NCBI RefSeq assembly: GCF_002777255.1
Contig: NZ_CP017634.1
Coordinates: 5,592,903 to 5,656,902, forward strand
Direction: 5' to 3'
DNA: 64,000 nucleotides
Source of the DNA: Candidatus Formimonas warabiya
Lineage (GTDB): Bacteria > Bacillota > Dehalobacteriia > Dehalobacteriales > Dehalobacteriaceae
Every line of letters starts with the position of its first letter. The first letter of the stretch is position 1. The position numbers and the translations under genes were made by a program. Positions 9,059 through 16,235 of this stretch are shown piece after piece. A model generated the notes under the pieces. It was not told the DNA's origin. It saw only the letters and a program-made list of their open reading frames with translations, and did not search any database.

Positions 9059-9799
9059 ATGCAGTGCCGTATTGAAAACTATTGGCAGGGGGAAGCCGCC
9101 CGGTACAGCGAACATATCTGGCGGGAGCTGGATAGCTTTAAAAAGGAAGCCTGGGAGACTTTGATCAAGGAATATCTGCCTCAAGAAAATCCCTTAAAGG
9201 TCCTGGATGTGGGTACCGGACCCGGTTTTTTTGCCTTGCTTTTGTCCGGGATGGGGCACCGGGTGACGGCGATTGATTGTTCATCAAATATGTTAAAAGA
9301 AGCGAAAATGAATATCCAAAATGCCGGTTTTCATGTGGAATTATTAAAAATGGACTCCCATGCCCTTACCTTCCCCAGCAATACCTTTGATGTGCTGATC
9401 TGTCGGAATGTGACCTGGATTTTACAGGATCCCTGGGCCGCCTATCTGGAGTGGCACCGGGTGCTGAAGCCAAAGGGGAGGCTCTTTATTTTTGACGCCA
9501 ATTGGAACTTGCGCTTCCATGACCCGATCATGCAGAAAAGGTATGAGGAAGACCAGGAGCGGGCCAGGCAGCTGGGTATTAAACGAGTAGGTCATGTGGA
9601 TCCGGAGGAAGGGGACAAAATCGCCCGGGAACTTTTTTTCAGCAAGCATCTCCGTCCCCAGTGGGATGCGGAAGCGTTGATCAATATCGGTTTTCCCCGG
9701 CTTTGGATCGATGCTGATATTTCAGAGAGGATCTGGGATAAGGAAGAGAATATCCTGTACAGATCTACCCCTATGTTTTTGATTTGCGCAGAAAAGTAA
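9059..9799 (+). CDS. Class I SAM-dependent methyltransferase (paralogue 3)
   Basis: Third member of the local subfamily: VLDVGTGPGFFALLLSGMG, VTAIDCSSNMLKEA, ICRNVTWILQDPWAA, LFIFDANWNLRF and the YRSTPMFLICAEK ending. ATG 9059 follows GGGAGGG with about ten bases of spacing. It lies 24 bases after the first fmdE-like gene. Three related copies in 5.5 kb, each beside a transporter part or an FmdE homologue, suggest they act on the same or similar ligands. Confidence 0.85.
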   Translation: MQCRIENYWQGEAARYSEHIWRELDSFKKEAWETLIKEYLPQENPLKVLDVGTGPGFFALLLSGMGHRVTAIDCSSNMLKEAKMNIQNAGFHVELLKMDSHALTFPSNTFDVLICRNVTWILQDPWAAYLEWHRVLKPKGRLFIFDANWNLRFHDPIMQKRYEEDQERARQLGIKRVGHVDPEEGDKIARELFFSKHLRPQWDAEALINIGFPRLWIDADISERIWDKEENILYRSTPMFLICAEK

Positions 9800-9878
9800 T
9801 CCATCGCGGCCCTTTTCAAGGCGGAGCGCTCAGGTTTTTGCTTGCACTTTATCACCGACTTACGGGAACACAACAAGA

Positions 9879-9934
9879 AAGTTGAATTTTTGCAATATAT
9901 TCAACTTGTGTAAGGGATTCTAATAGGGTAGACT
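9879..9934 (+). promoter_or_regulatory. Palindrome overlapping a candidate promoter
   Basis: An inverted repeat AAGTTGAAT ... ATTCAACTT (9879-9907) overlaps the -35 box of TTGTGT, 17 bases, TAGACT (9906-9934). This geometry fits a repressor operator controlling the second fmdE-like gene. No regulator can be assigned. Confidence 0.5.
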
Positions 9935-9982
9935 AAAAATGTGAAATAAAGCACAAATAAAAAGCGCATACTAAAATAGGAT

Positions 9983-10041
9983 AACAGGCCATGAAGGCTT
10001 TTCGCCGTTAGAAAACGGTATTCTTCAGGCCTGTTCTTTTT
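9983..10041 (+). terminator. Attenuator-like hairpin upstream of fmdE-like gene 2
   Basis: Outer stem AACAGGCC-(A)-TGAAG pairs with CTTCA-GGCCTGTT, encloses CCGTT-AGAA-AACGG, and runs into CTTTTTT. It shares the CCATGAAGG core and the inner WGAA-loop hairpin with H1 of the RNA copies. It sits in the leader, 34 bases before ATG 10075, so it would stop transcription before the gene unless an alternative fold forms. This is the clearest regulatory reading of the element family. Confidence 0.6.
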
Positions 10042-10074
10042 TCTGCAAAATTAAAATTTGAGGAGGAATCGTTT

Positions 10075-10686
10075 ATGTGTCAACAACTGACCCCGTGGGA
10101 AGAATGTATCGCCTTTCACGGCCATGTGTGTCCGGGATTGATCATCGGTTATAAGATGGCCGAAATCGCACTGAGGGAGCTGGGCGTCAGCAGGGCTCAA
10201 GATGAAGAACTGGTGGCAATCGTAGAGAACGACGCCTGCGGCATAGACGCCGTACAAGTAATGACCGGGTGCACCATGGGCAAAGGAAATCTGATTTACC
10301 GGGATTTGGGGAAACAGGTGTATACGATCGGAAACAGAAAGACGGAAGAAGCGGTACGGATTGCAGTAAAACCGGGTATCATGGAGCCGGATCCTGAATA
10401 CCGGTGTTTGATGGACAAGCTTGAGCAAGGTGGGGAAACTTCAGAAGAATACGATGCCATTCAGCACAAGCATCAGGAGAAAGTACACTACATTCTGCAC
10501 CTGCCTGACGATCAGTTTTGTAAAGTGGAGAAAGTCCAGCTTGCTTTTCCTGAGAAAGCGCGCATCTTTGCCAGCATTGTCTGTGCCGAGTGCGGGGAGG
10601 GAACCATGGAGCCCCGGGTAAGAGTGAAGAACGGTAAGATGGTGTGTCTGGAATGCGCGGGCGCTGATTATACCAGAGGGTGGTAA
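10075..10686 (+). CDS. FmdE-family protein with C-terminal zinc ribbon
   Basis: Canonical FmdE homologue. FHGHVCPGLIIGYKMAEIAL, IVENDACGIDAVQVMTGCTMG and KGNLIYRDLGKQ carry the conserved His and Cys residues that bind metal in this family. The C-terminus adds a treble-clef or zinc-ribbon module, CAECGEG...CLECAG. ATG 10075 follows GAGGAGG. Related proteins cluster with molybdate/tungstate and other metal transport genes, so a role in metal cofactor handling is likely but not specified. It has its own promoter and attenuator-like hairpin, and a bidirectional terminator follows. Confidence 0.88.
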   Translation: MCQQLTPWEECIAFHGHVCPGLIIGYKMAEIALRELGVSRAQDEELVAIVENDACGIDAVQVMTGCTMGKGNLIYRDLGKQVYTIGNRKTEEAVRIAVKPGIMEPDPEYRCLMDKLEQGGETSEEYDAIQHKHQEKVHYILHLPDDQFCKVEKVQLAFPEKARIFASIVCAECGEGTMEPRVRVKNGKMVCLECAGADYTRGW

Positions 10687-10701
10687 GCATCTATGTCATA
10701 T

Positions 10702-10739
10702 CTGCACTAAAAAAGGGCTGGCGCCCTTCTTTAGTGCAG
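10702..10739. terminator. Bidirectional terminator between converging genes
   Basis: Perfect CTGCACTAAA / TTTAGTGCAG outer stem with an inner AGGGC/GCCCT stem, between the stop of the fmdE-like gene and the stop of the small minus-strand gene. A- and T-rich flanks serve both strands. Confidence 0.75.
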
Positions 10740-10964
10740 GGACATGTCTTTTAACTCGGACAGCATTTGTTCCCCGTCATGGATATGTTGCTGCAAGTGG
10801 TTGATCCGGTTCTGGTCACCTGTTTTTTGCAGTTCCTGAAGTTCCAGCCTGTGGGCATCCAGGGACCCTTGGAGATCGGTAAAGAGATTAATGGCCTCAT
10901 GAAAATTGAGGTTGCCTTGACTTTTGAGCTGGTCAAAGCGGTTTTTAATACTAGAGCAGCTCAT
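10731..10964 (-). CDS. Small coiled-coil protein of unknown function
   Basis: A 77-residue protein rich in Gln, Leu, Asp and His, predicted almost wholly helical (for example FTDLQGSLDAHRLELQELQK and NHLQQHIHDGEQMLSELK). On the minus strand an AAAGGAGG site lies eight bases before the ATG, so it is a real gene despite its size. It converges on the fmdE-like gene and diverges from the RNA copy 3 promoter. The family is not recognised. Confidence 0.65.
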   Translation of the reverse strand: MSCSSIKNRFDQLKSQGNLNFHEAINLFTDLQGSLDAHRLELQELQKTGDQNRINHLQQHIHDGEQMLSELKDMSLH

Positions 10965-11102
10965 TTTTCACCCTCCTTTCCAGTTGTTTCACCTGTTATT
11001 ATTTATCAGGATACCGGTGAATATACATCCAAGCTGAAAAGACTAACAGGCATAGGCGGGTCCGGACCCCATAAAATGGAGACCTGTACATGTTGATACA
11101 CA

Positions 11103-11131
11103 TTGACTTTTTAACCCCAATAATTTATAAT
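11103..11131 (+). promoter_or_regulatory. Sigma-A type promoter for RNA copy 3 and DUF3842-cooT
   Basis: TTGACT, exactly 17 bases, TATAAT. The predicted start near 11138 gives a leader of about 290 nt before ATG 11427, containing the whole third copy of the RNA element. Confidence 0.8.
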
Positions 11132-11137
11132 AATATT

Positions 11138-11412
11138 TAGACAATTTCTTACTGAAGTAAGATGTGCTTTTTCGATTTGACAGCAACTATCGTATGGCGA
11201 TCATATAAGTGAATAGGACAACAAATTAACCATGAAGGTTAGCAGCGGGTAGAAATCCGGTTAGCTTTTCATGGTTTTTTATTTGATTTCAGTATAACCG
11301 TTTCCTTGGAGGAACGGAGTTTTAGACTTCCTTCTTTCAATACTGGCAAGGGCACGGCATACCTCTTGCCAGCACATGAAAATGCGGTTTACTACCGATA
11401 AAAATAAATAAG
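11138..11412 (+). ncRNA. Repeated structured RNA element, copy 3, in the DUF3842-cooT leader
   Basis: Diverged in sequence from copies 1 and 2 but keeping the fold. H0 is TCTTAC-TGAA-GTAAGA (11147-11162). H1 has an AACCATGAA arm (11228) and a TTCATGGTT arm (11268-11276) around CGGGT-AGAA-ATCCG, followed by Ts. H2 is CCGTT...AACGG, where copies 1 and 2 have CCGGT...(G/A)CCGG. H4 is CTGGCAAGGG...CTCTTGCCAG (11343-11372). Changes on both sides of H0, inner H1 and H2 are compensatory, the hallmark of selected RNA structure. Placement as a long 5' leader suggests a riboswitch or other cis-regulator of the nickel-protein operon. Confidence 0.65.
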
Positions 11413-11426
11413 TAGGAGAAACCTGG

Positions 11427-11852
11427 ATGCGGATAGCAGTGATAGACGGACAGGGAGGCGGAATTGGAAAGAATATTGTGGATAAGCTGAGAAAATTTCT
11501 TCCTGAAGAGGTGGAAATTATTGCTTTGGGTACAAATGCTTTAGCCACAAACAACATGTTAAAGGCGGGAGCCAACGACGGGGCGACGGGGGAAAATGCC
11601 ATTTCTTTCATGGTGGACAAGGTTGATGTCATCATCGGCTCAGTGGCGATATTAGGGGTCAATGCCATGCTGGGGGAACTGACACCCCGGATGGCGGAAG
11701 CGGTTGCTAACTCGAAAGCCAAAAAACTGTTATTACCGATCAACCGGATCGGCATAGAAATTGTGGGGGTTGTAAGCGAACCACTGCCTCATCAAATTGA
11801 TAAGCTGATTTATGCGATAAAAAAAATGTGGAGGGATGAATACCATGTGTGA
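11427..11852 (+). CDS. DUF3842 family protein
   Basis: A 141-residue Rossmann-like protein: MRIAVIDGQGGGIGKNIVDKL is a nucleotide-binding-style glycine-rich loop. Later blocks GTNALATNNMLKAGAND and LLPINRIGIEIVGVVSEPLP are diagnostic of DUF3842, a family found in anaerobic Clostridia and typically next to small nickel or CO-dehydrogenase accessory proteins. The stop overlaps the start of the cooT-like gene, so the pair is translationally coupled. Function unknown; the ligand of the loop (nucleotide or metal complex) is unproven. Confidence 0.8.
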   Translation: MRIAVIDGQGGGIGKNIVDKLRKFLPEEVEIIALGTNALATNNMLKAGANDGATGENAISFMVDKVDVIIGSVAILGVNAMLGELTPRMAEAVANSKAKKLLLPINRIGIEIVGVVSEPLPHQIDKLIYAIKKMWRDEYHV

Positions 11853-12033
11853 AGCCAATGCTTACTTGAGACACGATAAAGAAGACGAACTGCTTATGGA
11901 AAGTGTGGATAAGGTAATCCCGGAAGAAGGCCAGTTGCTCCTGGAGAATATTTTCGGTGTGAAGAAGATTGTGAAGGGGATCATCAAAGAGTTGTCCCTG
12001 GTCGATCATAAAATCATCATTGAAAGAAACTAA
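11845..12033 (+). CDS. cooT: CooT-family small nickel-binding protein
   Basis: A 62-residue protein beginning MCEANAYL and continuing to LVDHKIIIER, matching the CooT family, whose Cys2 binds Ni(II) in Rhodospirillum rubrum and Carboxydothermus. ATG 11845 is chosen over ATG 11836 because GGAGG at about 11830 is ten bases upstream of it and one base from the other, and because it places Cys at position 2 as in the family. It overlaps DUF3842 by eight bases. CooT accompanies CO dehydrogenase maturation; no cooS or acs gene lies in the window, so the client enzyme is elsewhere. Confidence 0.85.
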   Translation: MCEANAYLRHDKEDELLMESVDKVIPEEGQLLLENIFGVKKIVKGIIKELSLVDHKIIIERN

Positions 12034-12061
12034 ACGATTACAACCCCCTTGCAAATAAGAG

Positions 12062-12091
12062 AGAAGCAGACTTGATGCTGCTTCTTTTTTA
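12062..12091 (+). terminator. Intrinsic terminator after cooT
   Basis: AGAAGCAG/CTGCTTCT stem followed by six Ts. Confidence 0.85.
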
Positions 12092-12208
12092 TTTGTAATC
12101 TATTTCTGGAAACTTAATATATTGCGTATAGCAGGATACCTGCTATAATAGAAAACAAAGAAACAAAGAAAATCGGAAGTATACTTCTTGGATTTGGGGG
12201 AATATAAT

Positions 12209-12601
12209 ATGTTAGAAACCCTTGAAAAGACCTATCGGAGGCCTAATGCAATGAATGAGAGAAAAAGAATAACCGTTTCTCAAAAACGTCAGATCACGAT
12301 TCCCAAAAAATTTTTTCAGATGCTTGGAATCTCCGATGAAGTAGAATGCTTCATTAAAAATAACTCACTTATTATCAAACCGGTTCATCGAGAGTATTCC
12401 GGAGAGTTTGCCGAGGAAATCCTGCAGGATCTGATTTCACAAGGATTATCCGGTCAAGAGCTTTTAGAAAAGTTTAGGGAAATAAATAAAAAGGTCCGTC
12501 CAGCTGTCGAGGCACTGATTGCCGAAGCTGATAGGGCTGCTTCTGAACTTATTGGTAACGGAGATGACCAAGTAAAAGATATTTTCAGCTCGGAGGAATA
12601 A
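12209..12601 (+). CDS. AbrB/SpoVT-type antitoxin
   Basis: DNA-binding swapped-hairpin protein: ITVSQKRQITIPKKFFQMLGI and the following DEVECFIKNNSLIIKP form the AbrB fold at about residues 20-60, with an acidic helical tail that would wrap the toxin. ATG 12209 follows GGGGG by about eight bases; the TTG at 12188 is too early. It ends three bases before the RelE-like gene and carries that gene's ribosome site (GGAGG) at its own 3' end. This is the standard antitoxin-first layout, probably autoregulated. Confidence 0.8.
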   Translation: MLETLEKTYRRPNAMNERKRITVSQKRQITIPKKFFQMLGISDEVECFIKNNSLIIKPVHREYSGEFAEEILQDLISQGLSGQELLEKFREINKKVRPAVEALIAEADRAASELIGNGDDQVKDIFSSEE

Positions 12602-12604
12602 AAT

Positions 12605-12898
12605 ATGTACCGTATTACATTTCTTCCTCCTGCAGAAAAATATTTTAAAAAAATTAAGGACCAAAATCTTAAACGAAAATTTGAGGTTGCCATTAAAGAA
12701 TTACGAAATGATCCCTTTATTGGTGAAGCTAAGTCAGGAGATCTTGCCGGAATCTATGGTTATGATGTTTATTATGGAAAAACCAATTATGAAATCGCCT
12801 ATCGTATCGTAGAGGATGAAAATGGTGACATTATGGTTGTAATTATGGCCGGTTCCCGTGAAAATTTTTGGACTACCATAAAAAAATATATCCGTTAG
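12605..12898 (+). CDS. RelE/ParE-superfamily toxin
   Basis: A 97-residue basic protein: YRITFLPPAEKYFKKIKDQ at the N-terminus, LRNDPFIGEAKSGDLAGIYGY in the middle and a C-terminal IAYRIVEDENGDIMVVIMAGSREN, the order seen in RelE/YafQ-type mRNA interferases (Leu-Arg-Asp-Pro, then Tyr-Arg near the strand pairs). It is paired with the AbrB-type antitoxin. The likely activity is ribosome-dependent mRNA cleavage, though a gyrase-type ParE activity cannot be excluded. Confidence 0.82.
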   Translation: MYRITFLPPAEKYFKKIKDQNLKRKFEVAIKELRNDPFIGEAKSGDLAGIYGYDVYYGKTNYEIAYRIVEDENGDIMVVIMAGSRENFWTTIKKYIR

Positions 12899-12963
12899 TA
12901 AAAATTTTTTAGCACAAGCCAAAAAATGAGGTTTTACACTACATATTTATGACAAAATAGAAA

Positions 12964-13006
12964 GGCCGCTATCTCGCTTATATCAAGGGATTGCGGTCAT
13001 CTTTTT
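12964..13006 (+). terminator. Terminator-like hairpin after the toxin
   Basis: GGCCGC/GCGGTC arms with a 23-base loop, then CATCTTTTTG. The rest of 12899-13248 holds only the palindrome and candidate promoter listed next. Confidence 0.5.
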
Positions 13007-13071
13007 GTCGGTCTGGTGTAAAAGTCAGTTTTTTTGCGCCCAAGTTAATTCAATCCTTAGGCCATTTGACG

Positions 13072-13095
13072 AAAATTTGTCGATCGACAAATTTT
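13072..13095. promoter_or_regulatory. Perfect 24-bp palindrome upstream of mttB
   Basis: Each half reads AAAATTTGTCGA and its complement, symmetric about 13083/13084. It lies about 90 bases upstream of a -24/-12-like site, the usual distance for an enhancer of a sigma-54 activator. The inner GACAA/TTGTC core also occurs in the palindrome at 21351. Confidence 0.55.
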
Positions 13096-13184
13096 ATTCA
13101 GGGCAGGAAGAAGGAAAGAAAGATCACGGACGGAAAATCGCCCGGTGCAGACAAGAAGAACGGAGTTTTCCTAAATTGCACGAG

Positions 13185-13201
13185 TTGGCATAAAAATTGA
13201 A
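13185..13201 (+). promoter_or_regulatory. Possible sigma-54 promoter of the methylamine operon
   Basis: TTGGCAT, five As, TTGAA. The -24 GG is present but the -12 GC reads GA, so the match is imperfect. It sits 48 bases before ATG 13249 and downstream of the palindrome. Confidence 0.4.
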
Positions 13202-13248
13202 AGAGAAGGTGTACAGAGAAACTTACGAATAGAATATGAGGTGTTAGG

Positions 13249-14691
13249 ATGTATCAAGAAGAGGTATTGGGCTACAGTATCCTGCGCGAACAGGACCTGG
13301 CGGCGATTCATCAAGGGACCCTGGACGTTCTGGCAGAGACCGGATTAAAAGTCTTCTCTGAGAAAGCCCGGGAGATCTATTCCGGTGCAGGATGCATCGT
13401 TGATGATCAGAACATGATCGTCAAAATCTCTCCCCACATTGTCAACGATGCCATTGACTCCGCGCCGGGAAGAATTCTCCTAGCCGCCCGGGATCCGAAA
13501 CACGATATTATTTTGGAAGGCAAAAAAGTGGTTTTTAAGAATTTTGCCACCGGCGTAAAAGTGTTGGATCCCGATACCTTGGACTATCGCCCTTCGACCA
13601 AGGCGGATCTGGGCAATATTGCCCGGTTTTGCGATTCCCTGGAGGAAGTAGATTTTTTTACCCTGGCGGTTTCCGCCCAGGATGTGCACCCAAAGGTGCG
13701 GGATCTTCATGAAGGGGAAGTAGTGCTGAACAATACGGCTAAGCATTTTAGCCATGATACCCAAAGTATCAAAAGCACCAAACGCTTTTTGGAAATGGCG
13801 GCCACTATTGCGGGCGGCATGGATCAACTACGGGAACGGCCCATCGTTTCCCTGGGCACTTGTCCCGTCAGCCCCCTGGTCCTGAATGCGGAATGTACGG
13901 ATTTGATCATAGAGGCGGCCCAAGCAGGGATCCCCATGAATGTTTTGTCCATGGGTCTGGCGGGGGGAACCACCCCGGTGACCATGGCCGGCACATTGGT
14001 GGTGACGAATGCGGAAGTTTTAGGCGGAATCATTCTCGCCCAACTGGTAAACAAGGGTACGCCCATGATGTATGGTACCTCCAATACGATCATGGACCTG
14101 ATCTATACTACCTCTCCCGTGGGGGCCCCGGAACACGCCATGTTCAGTGCGGCAGTAGGACAACTGGGACATTATTACAATATACCGACGGATGTGGGCG
14201 GAACCTAGTGTGACAGTAAAATATCGGACATTCAGGCCGGCCATGAGAAAACCCTCACTGCCCTGCTGCCGGCTTTGACCGGAAGCAATATTCTCTATGG
14301 CATGGGGCTGCTGGAAAGCGGCATCGCCTTCTGTTATGCCCAAATGCTGGTGGACCGGGAATTCGTGCGCATGGTCAAAAAAGTAATGCAGGGAATTGCC
14401 GTACATAAAGATACGCTCGCCCTTGAGGTAATTAAAGCGGTAGGTGCCGGCGGAAATTACCTCATGGAAGAGCATACTCTGAAATATATGCGCCAGGAGC
14501 AGTCCCGGGCCAAACTCATTGATCGCCGGACGAGAAAAGGCTGGGAAGAAACCGGGGGACAGGATATGATTACGCGAGCCCGGAGTGAGGCGCGGCAGAT
14601 CCTGGCCGGCTATCGTCCCATGCCCTTGGACCCGAAGGTGGCAGCGCGACTGCGCCAAATTGTCCAGGAAGCTGAAGATGAACTCAAATAA
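13249..14691 (+). CDS. mttB: Trimethylamine methyltransferase MttB with in-frame pyrrolysine codon
   Basis: Transfers a methyl group from trimethylamine to a cognate corrinoid protein. The reading frame contains one TAG at 14206-14208 (residue 320) and then continues without interruption for 160 codons to TAA. The amber sits in GGT-TAG-CDSKISDIQAGHEK, the exact position of pyrrolysine in archaeal MttB, and the part after it (GSNILYGMGLLESGIAFCYAQM) is canonical MttB. Full length with pyrrolysine is 480 residues, near the 495 of Methanosarcina MttB. Without suppression the product would be a 319-residue fragment missing the active-site residue. The pylTSBCD genes are not in the window. First gene of the methyltransferase operon. 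Confidence 0.93.
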
Positions 14692-14731
14692 CAAAGTTTA
14701 CCGTGCAACAGGAGGAAAGAGAGGGAAAAAT

Positions 14732-16177
14732 ATGATCAAGTCCATTCAGGGGAGAACCCCCTGGGAGTTTATGACTCGGAAGGATGTGGAGCGGATCCAT
14801 GAAACCAGCTTGGACATCTTAAGCAAAACCGGCATCGTCATGCCCCTGGAAAACCGGAGATTGGCCCAGCTTCAGGAGTATGGGGTCAAAGTTGACCGGG
14901 ACAAAAACCGTTTGTATTTTCCGGCCCAAGTCGTGGAAAGCGCGTTAAAAAAAGCTCCGACCAGTTATGTGCTTTGTGCCCGGAACCCGGATTACGATTT
15001 GCCTTTGGACGGTGCCCACGGGTATCTCAGTACGGATGGGAGTGCCACCCAGATTGTTGATCTCACCAGCGGGGCAATCCGCAAGTCCACCAAAAACGAT
15101 TTGAGGGAGATTACCCGCATTGCAGACCATCTGCCGGAGATTTCCTTTCTTTGGCCCAGTGTCAGCGCCCAGGACTGTCTGCCCAAAGTGCAGCCCCTTC
15201 ATGAATTAGAGGCGGTATTGGCAAATACGGAAAAACATGTGCAGGCCATGACCGCGGTAGAGCCTCTTCATGCCCGGGGTACGGTGGATATCGCCGTTCT
15301 TTTGGCCGGAGGGAAGGAGTCGTTAAAGCAAAGGCCCATCATTTCCAATTTTCAGTGCAGCCTCAGTCCCCTTTCCTATGACGGCAAGGCCTTGGAAGCG
15401 GCCTTAATTTTTGCCGAGGCGGGGGTGCCTGTCGGCTTTGTGACGATGCAAATCGGCTGTTCCACGGCCCCCGCCACCTTGGCAGGCAATTTAGCCCTGG
15501 GGAATGCGGAAATCCTCGCCGGAATTACCCTGGTGGAGCTGTGCTATCCAGGAACCCCTACCTTTTACGGATGCTGTGCCACGATGATGGAACTGAAACG
15601 GGGAGGCGTTACCTGCGGCGGACCGGAGGATCTTTTGCTCCAGTCCCTAGCCGCCCAAATGGCCCGGTATTACCGGATCCCCGCCAGTATCGGCACCTTT
15701 TGCACAAGCTCCAAGTCCAATGACTGGCAGGCAGGGATGGAAAACGGCTTCTCCAGTATGGTGAGCGTATTCTCCCAAGCCGATCTGATGTCGGGAGCCG
15801 GTCTGATCTGTGCCGCGAAAGTCTTTTCCATCGAGCAAATGATCTTGGATTGTGCGACTTACGATATTCTCTGGCATGTGGCCAAGGGCATTGAGGTGAA
15901 TGAAGAAACCCTTGCCTATCCGGTGATCCAGAAAGTAGGGCCCCGAAACCATTTTATGACGGAAGAGCATACCCTGCATCATCTGGACCAGGTGTGGATG
16001 TCCGCCATGATCAACAGGGATTCTTATTTTGACTGGGAACAAAGCGGGAAGCCGTCGCCCCAAAATCTGGCCCGGAAAAAGGCCCGGGAAATCCTCTCAG
16101 GCCCCGGGCCGGATCCGGGAAAATACGCGGACGAGATCCAGAAAATCATTGCCAGTTACGAAAACACAAAGGAATGA
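14732..16177 (+). CDS. MttB-superfamily methyltransferase without pyrrolysine
   Basis: Homologue of MttB, about 481 residues. ATG 14732 follows AGAGAGGG; an earlier start would overlap mttB. In the place of the amber it reads IGTFCTSSKSNDWQAGMENG, so it has a sense codon and a slightly longer loop. Non-pyrrolysine members such as Desulfitobacterium MtgB demethylate glycine betaine, and others act on carnitine, proline betaine or related quaternary amines. The substrate here is unassigned. The tail HHLDQVWMSAMINRDSYFDWEQSG is MttB-typical. It lies between two pyrrolysine enzymes and shares their corrinoid protein gene. Confidence 0.88.
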   Translation: MIKSIQGRTPWEFMTRKDVERIHETSLDILSKTGIVMPLENRRLAQLQEYGVKVDRDKNRLYFPAQVVESALKKAPTSYVLCARNPDYDLPLDGAHGYLSTDGSATQIVDLTSGAIRKSTKNDLREITRIADHLPEISFLWPSVSAQDCLPKVQPLHELEAVLANTEKHVQAMTAVEPLHARGTVDIAVLLAGGKESLKQRPIISNFQCSLSPLSYDGKALEAALIFAEAGVPVGFVTMQIGCSTAPATLAGNLALGNAEILAGITLVELCYPGTPTFYGCCATMMELKRGGVTCGGPEDLLLQSLAAQMARYYRIPASIGTFCTSSKSNDWQAGMENGFSSMVSVFSQADLMSGAGLICAAKVFSIEQMILDCATYDILWHVAKGIEVNEETLAYPVIQKVGPRNHFMTEEHTLHHLDQVWMSAMINRDSYFDWEQSGKPSPQNLARKKAREILSGPGPDPGKYADEIQKIIASYENTKE

Positions 16178-16235
16178 TTGAAGGGCAGGACGATCAGAAT
16201 ACCCAGAGGTAAAACCCATAGAGGAGGGAAAGAAT

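Noticed and set aside
12991..13200. Two short plus-strand frames before mttB
   Set aside because: No ribosome site, and they cross the perfect palindrome and promoter-like region.
14206..14208. mttB treated as a pseudogene or as two genes
   Set aside because: The TAG lies at the known pyrrolysine site, the frame is otherwise intact, and mtbB in the same operon shows the same feature.
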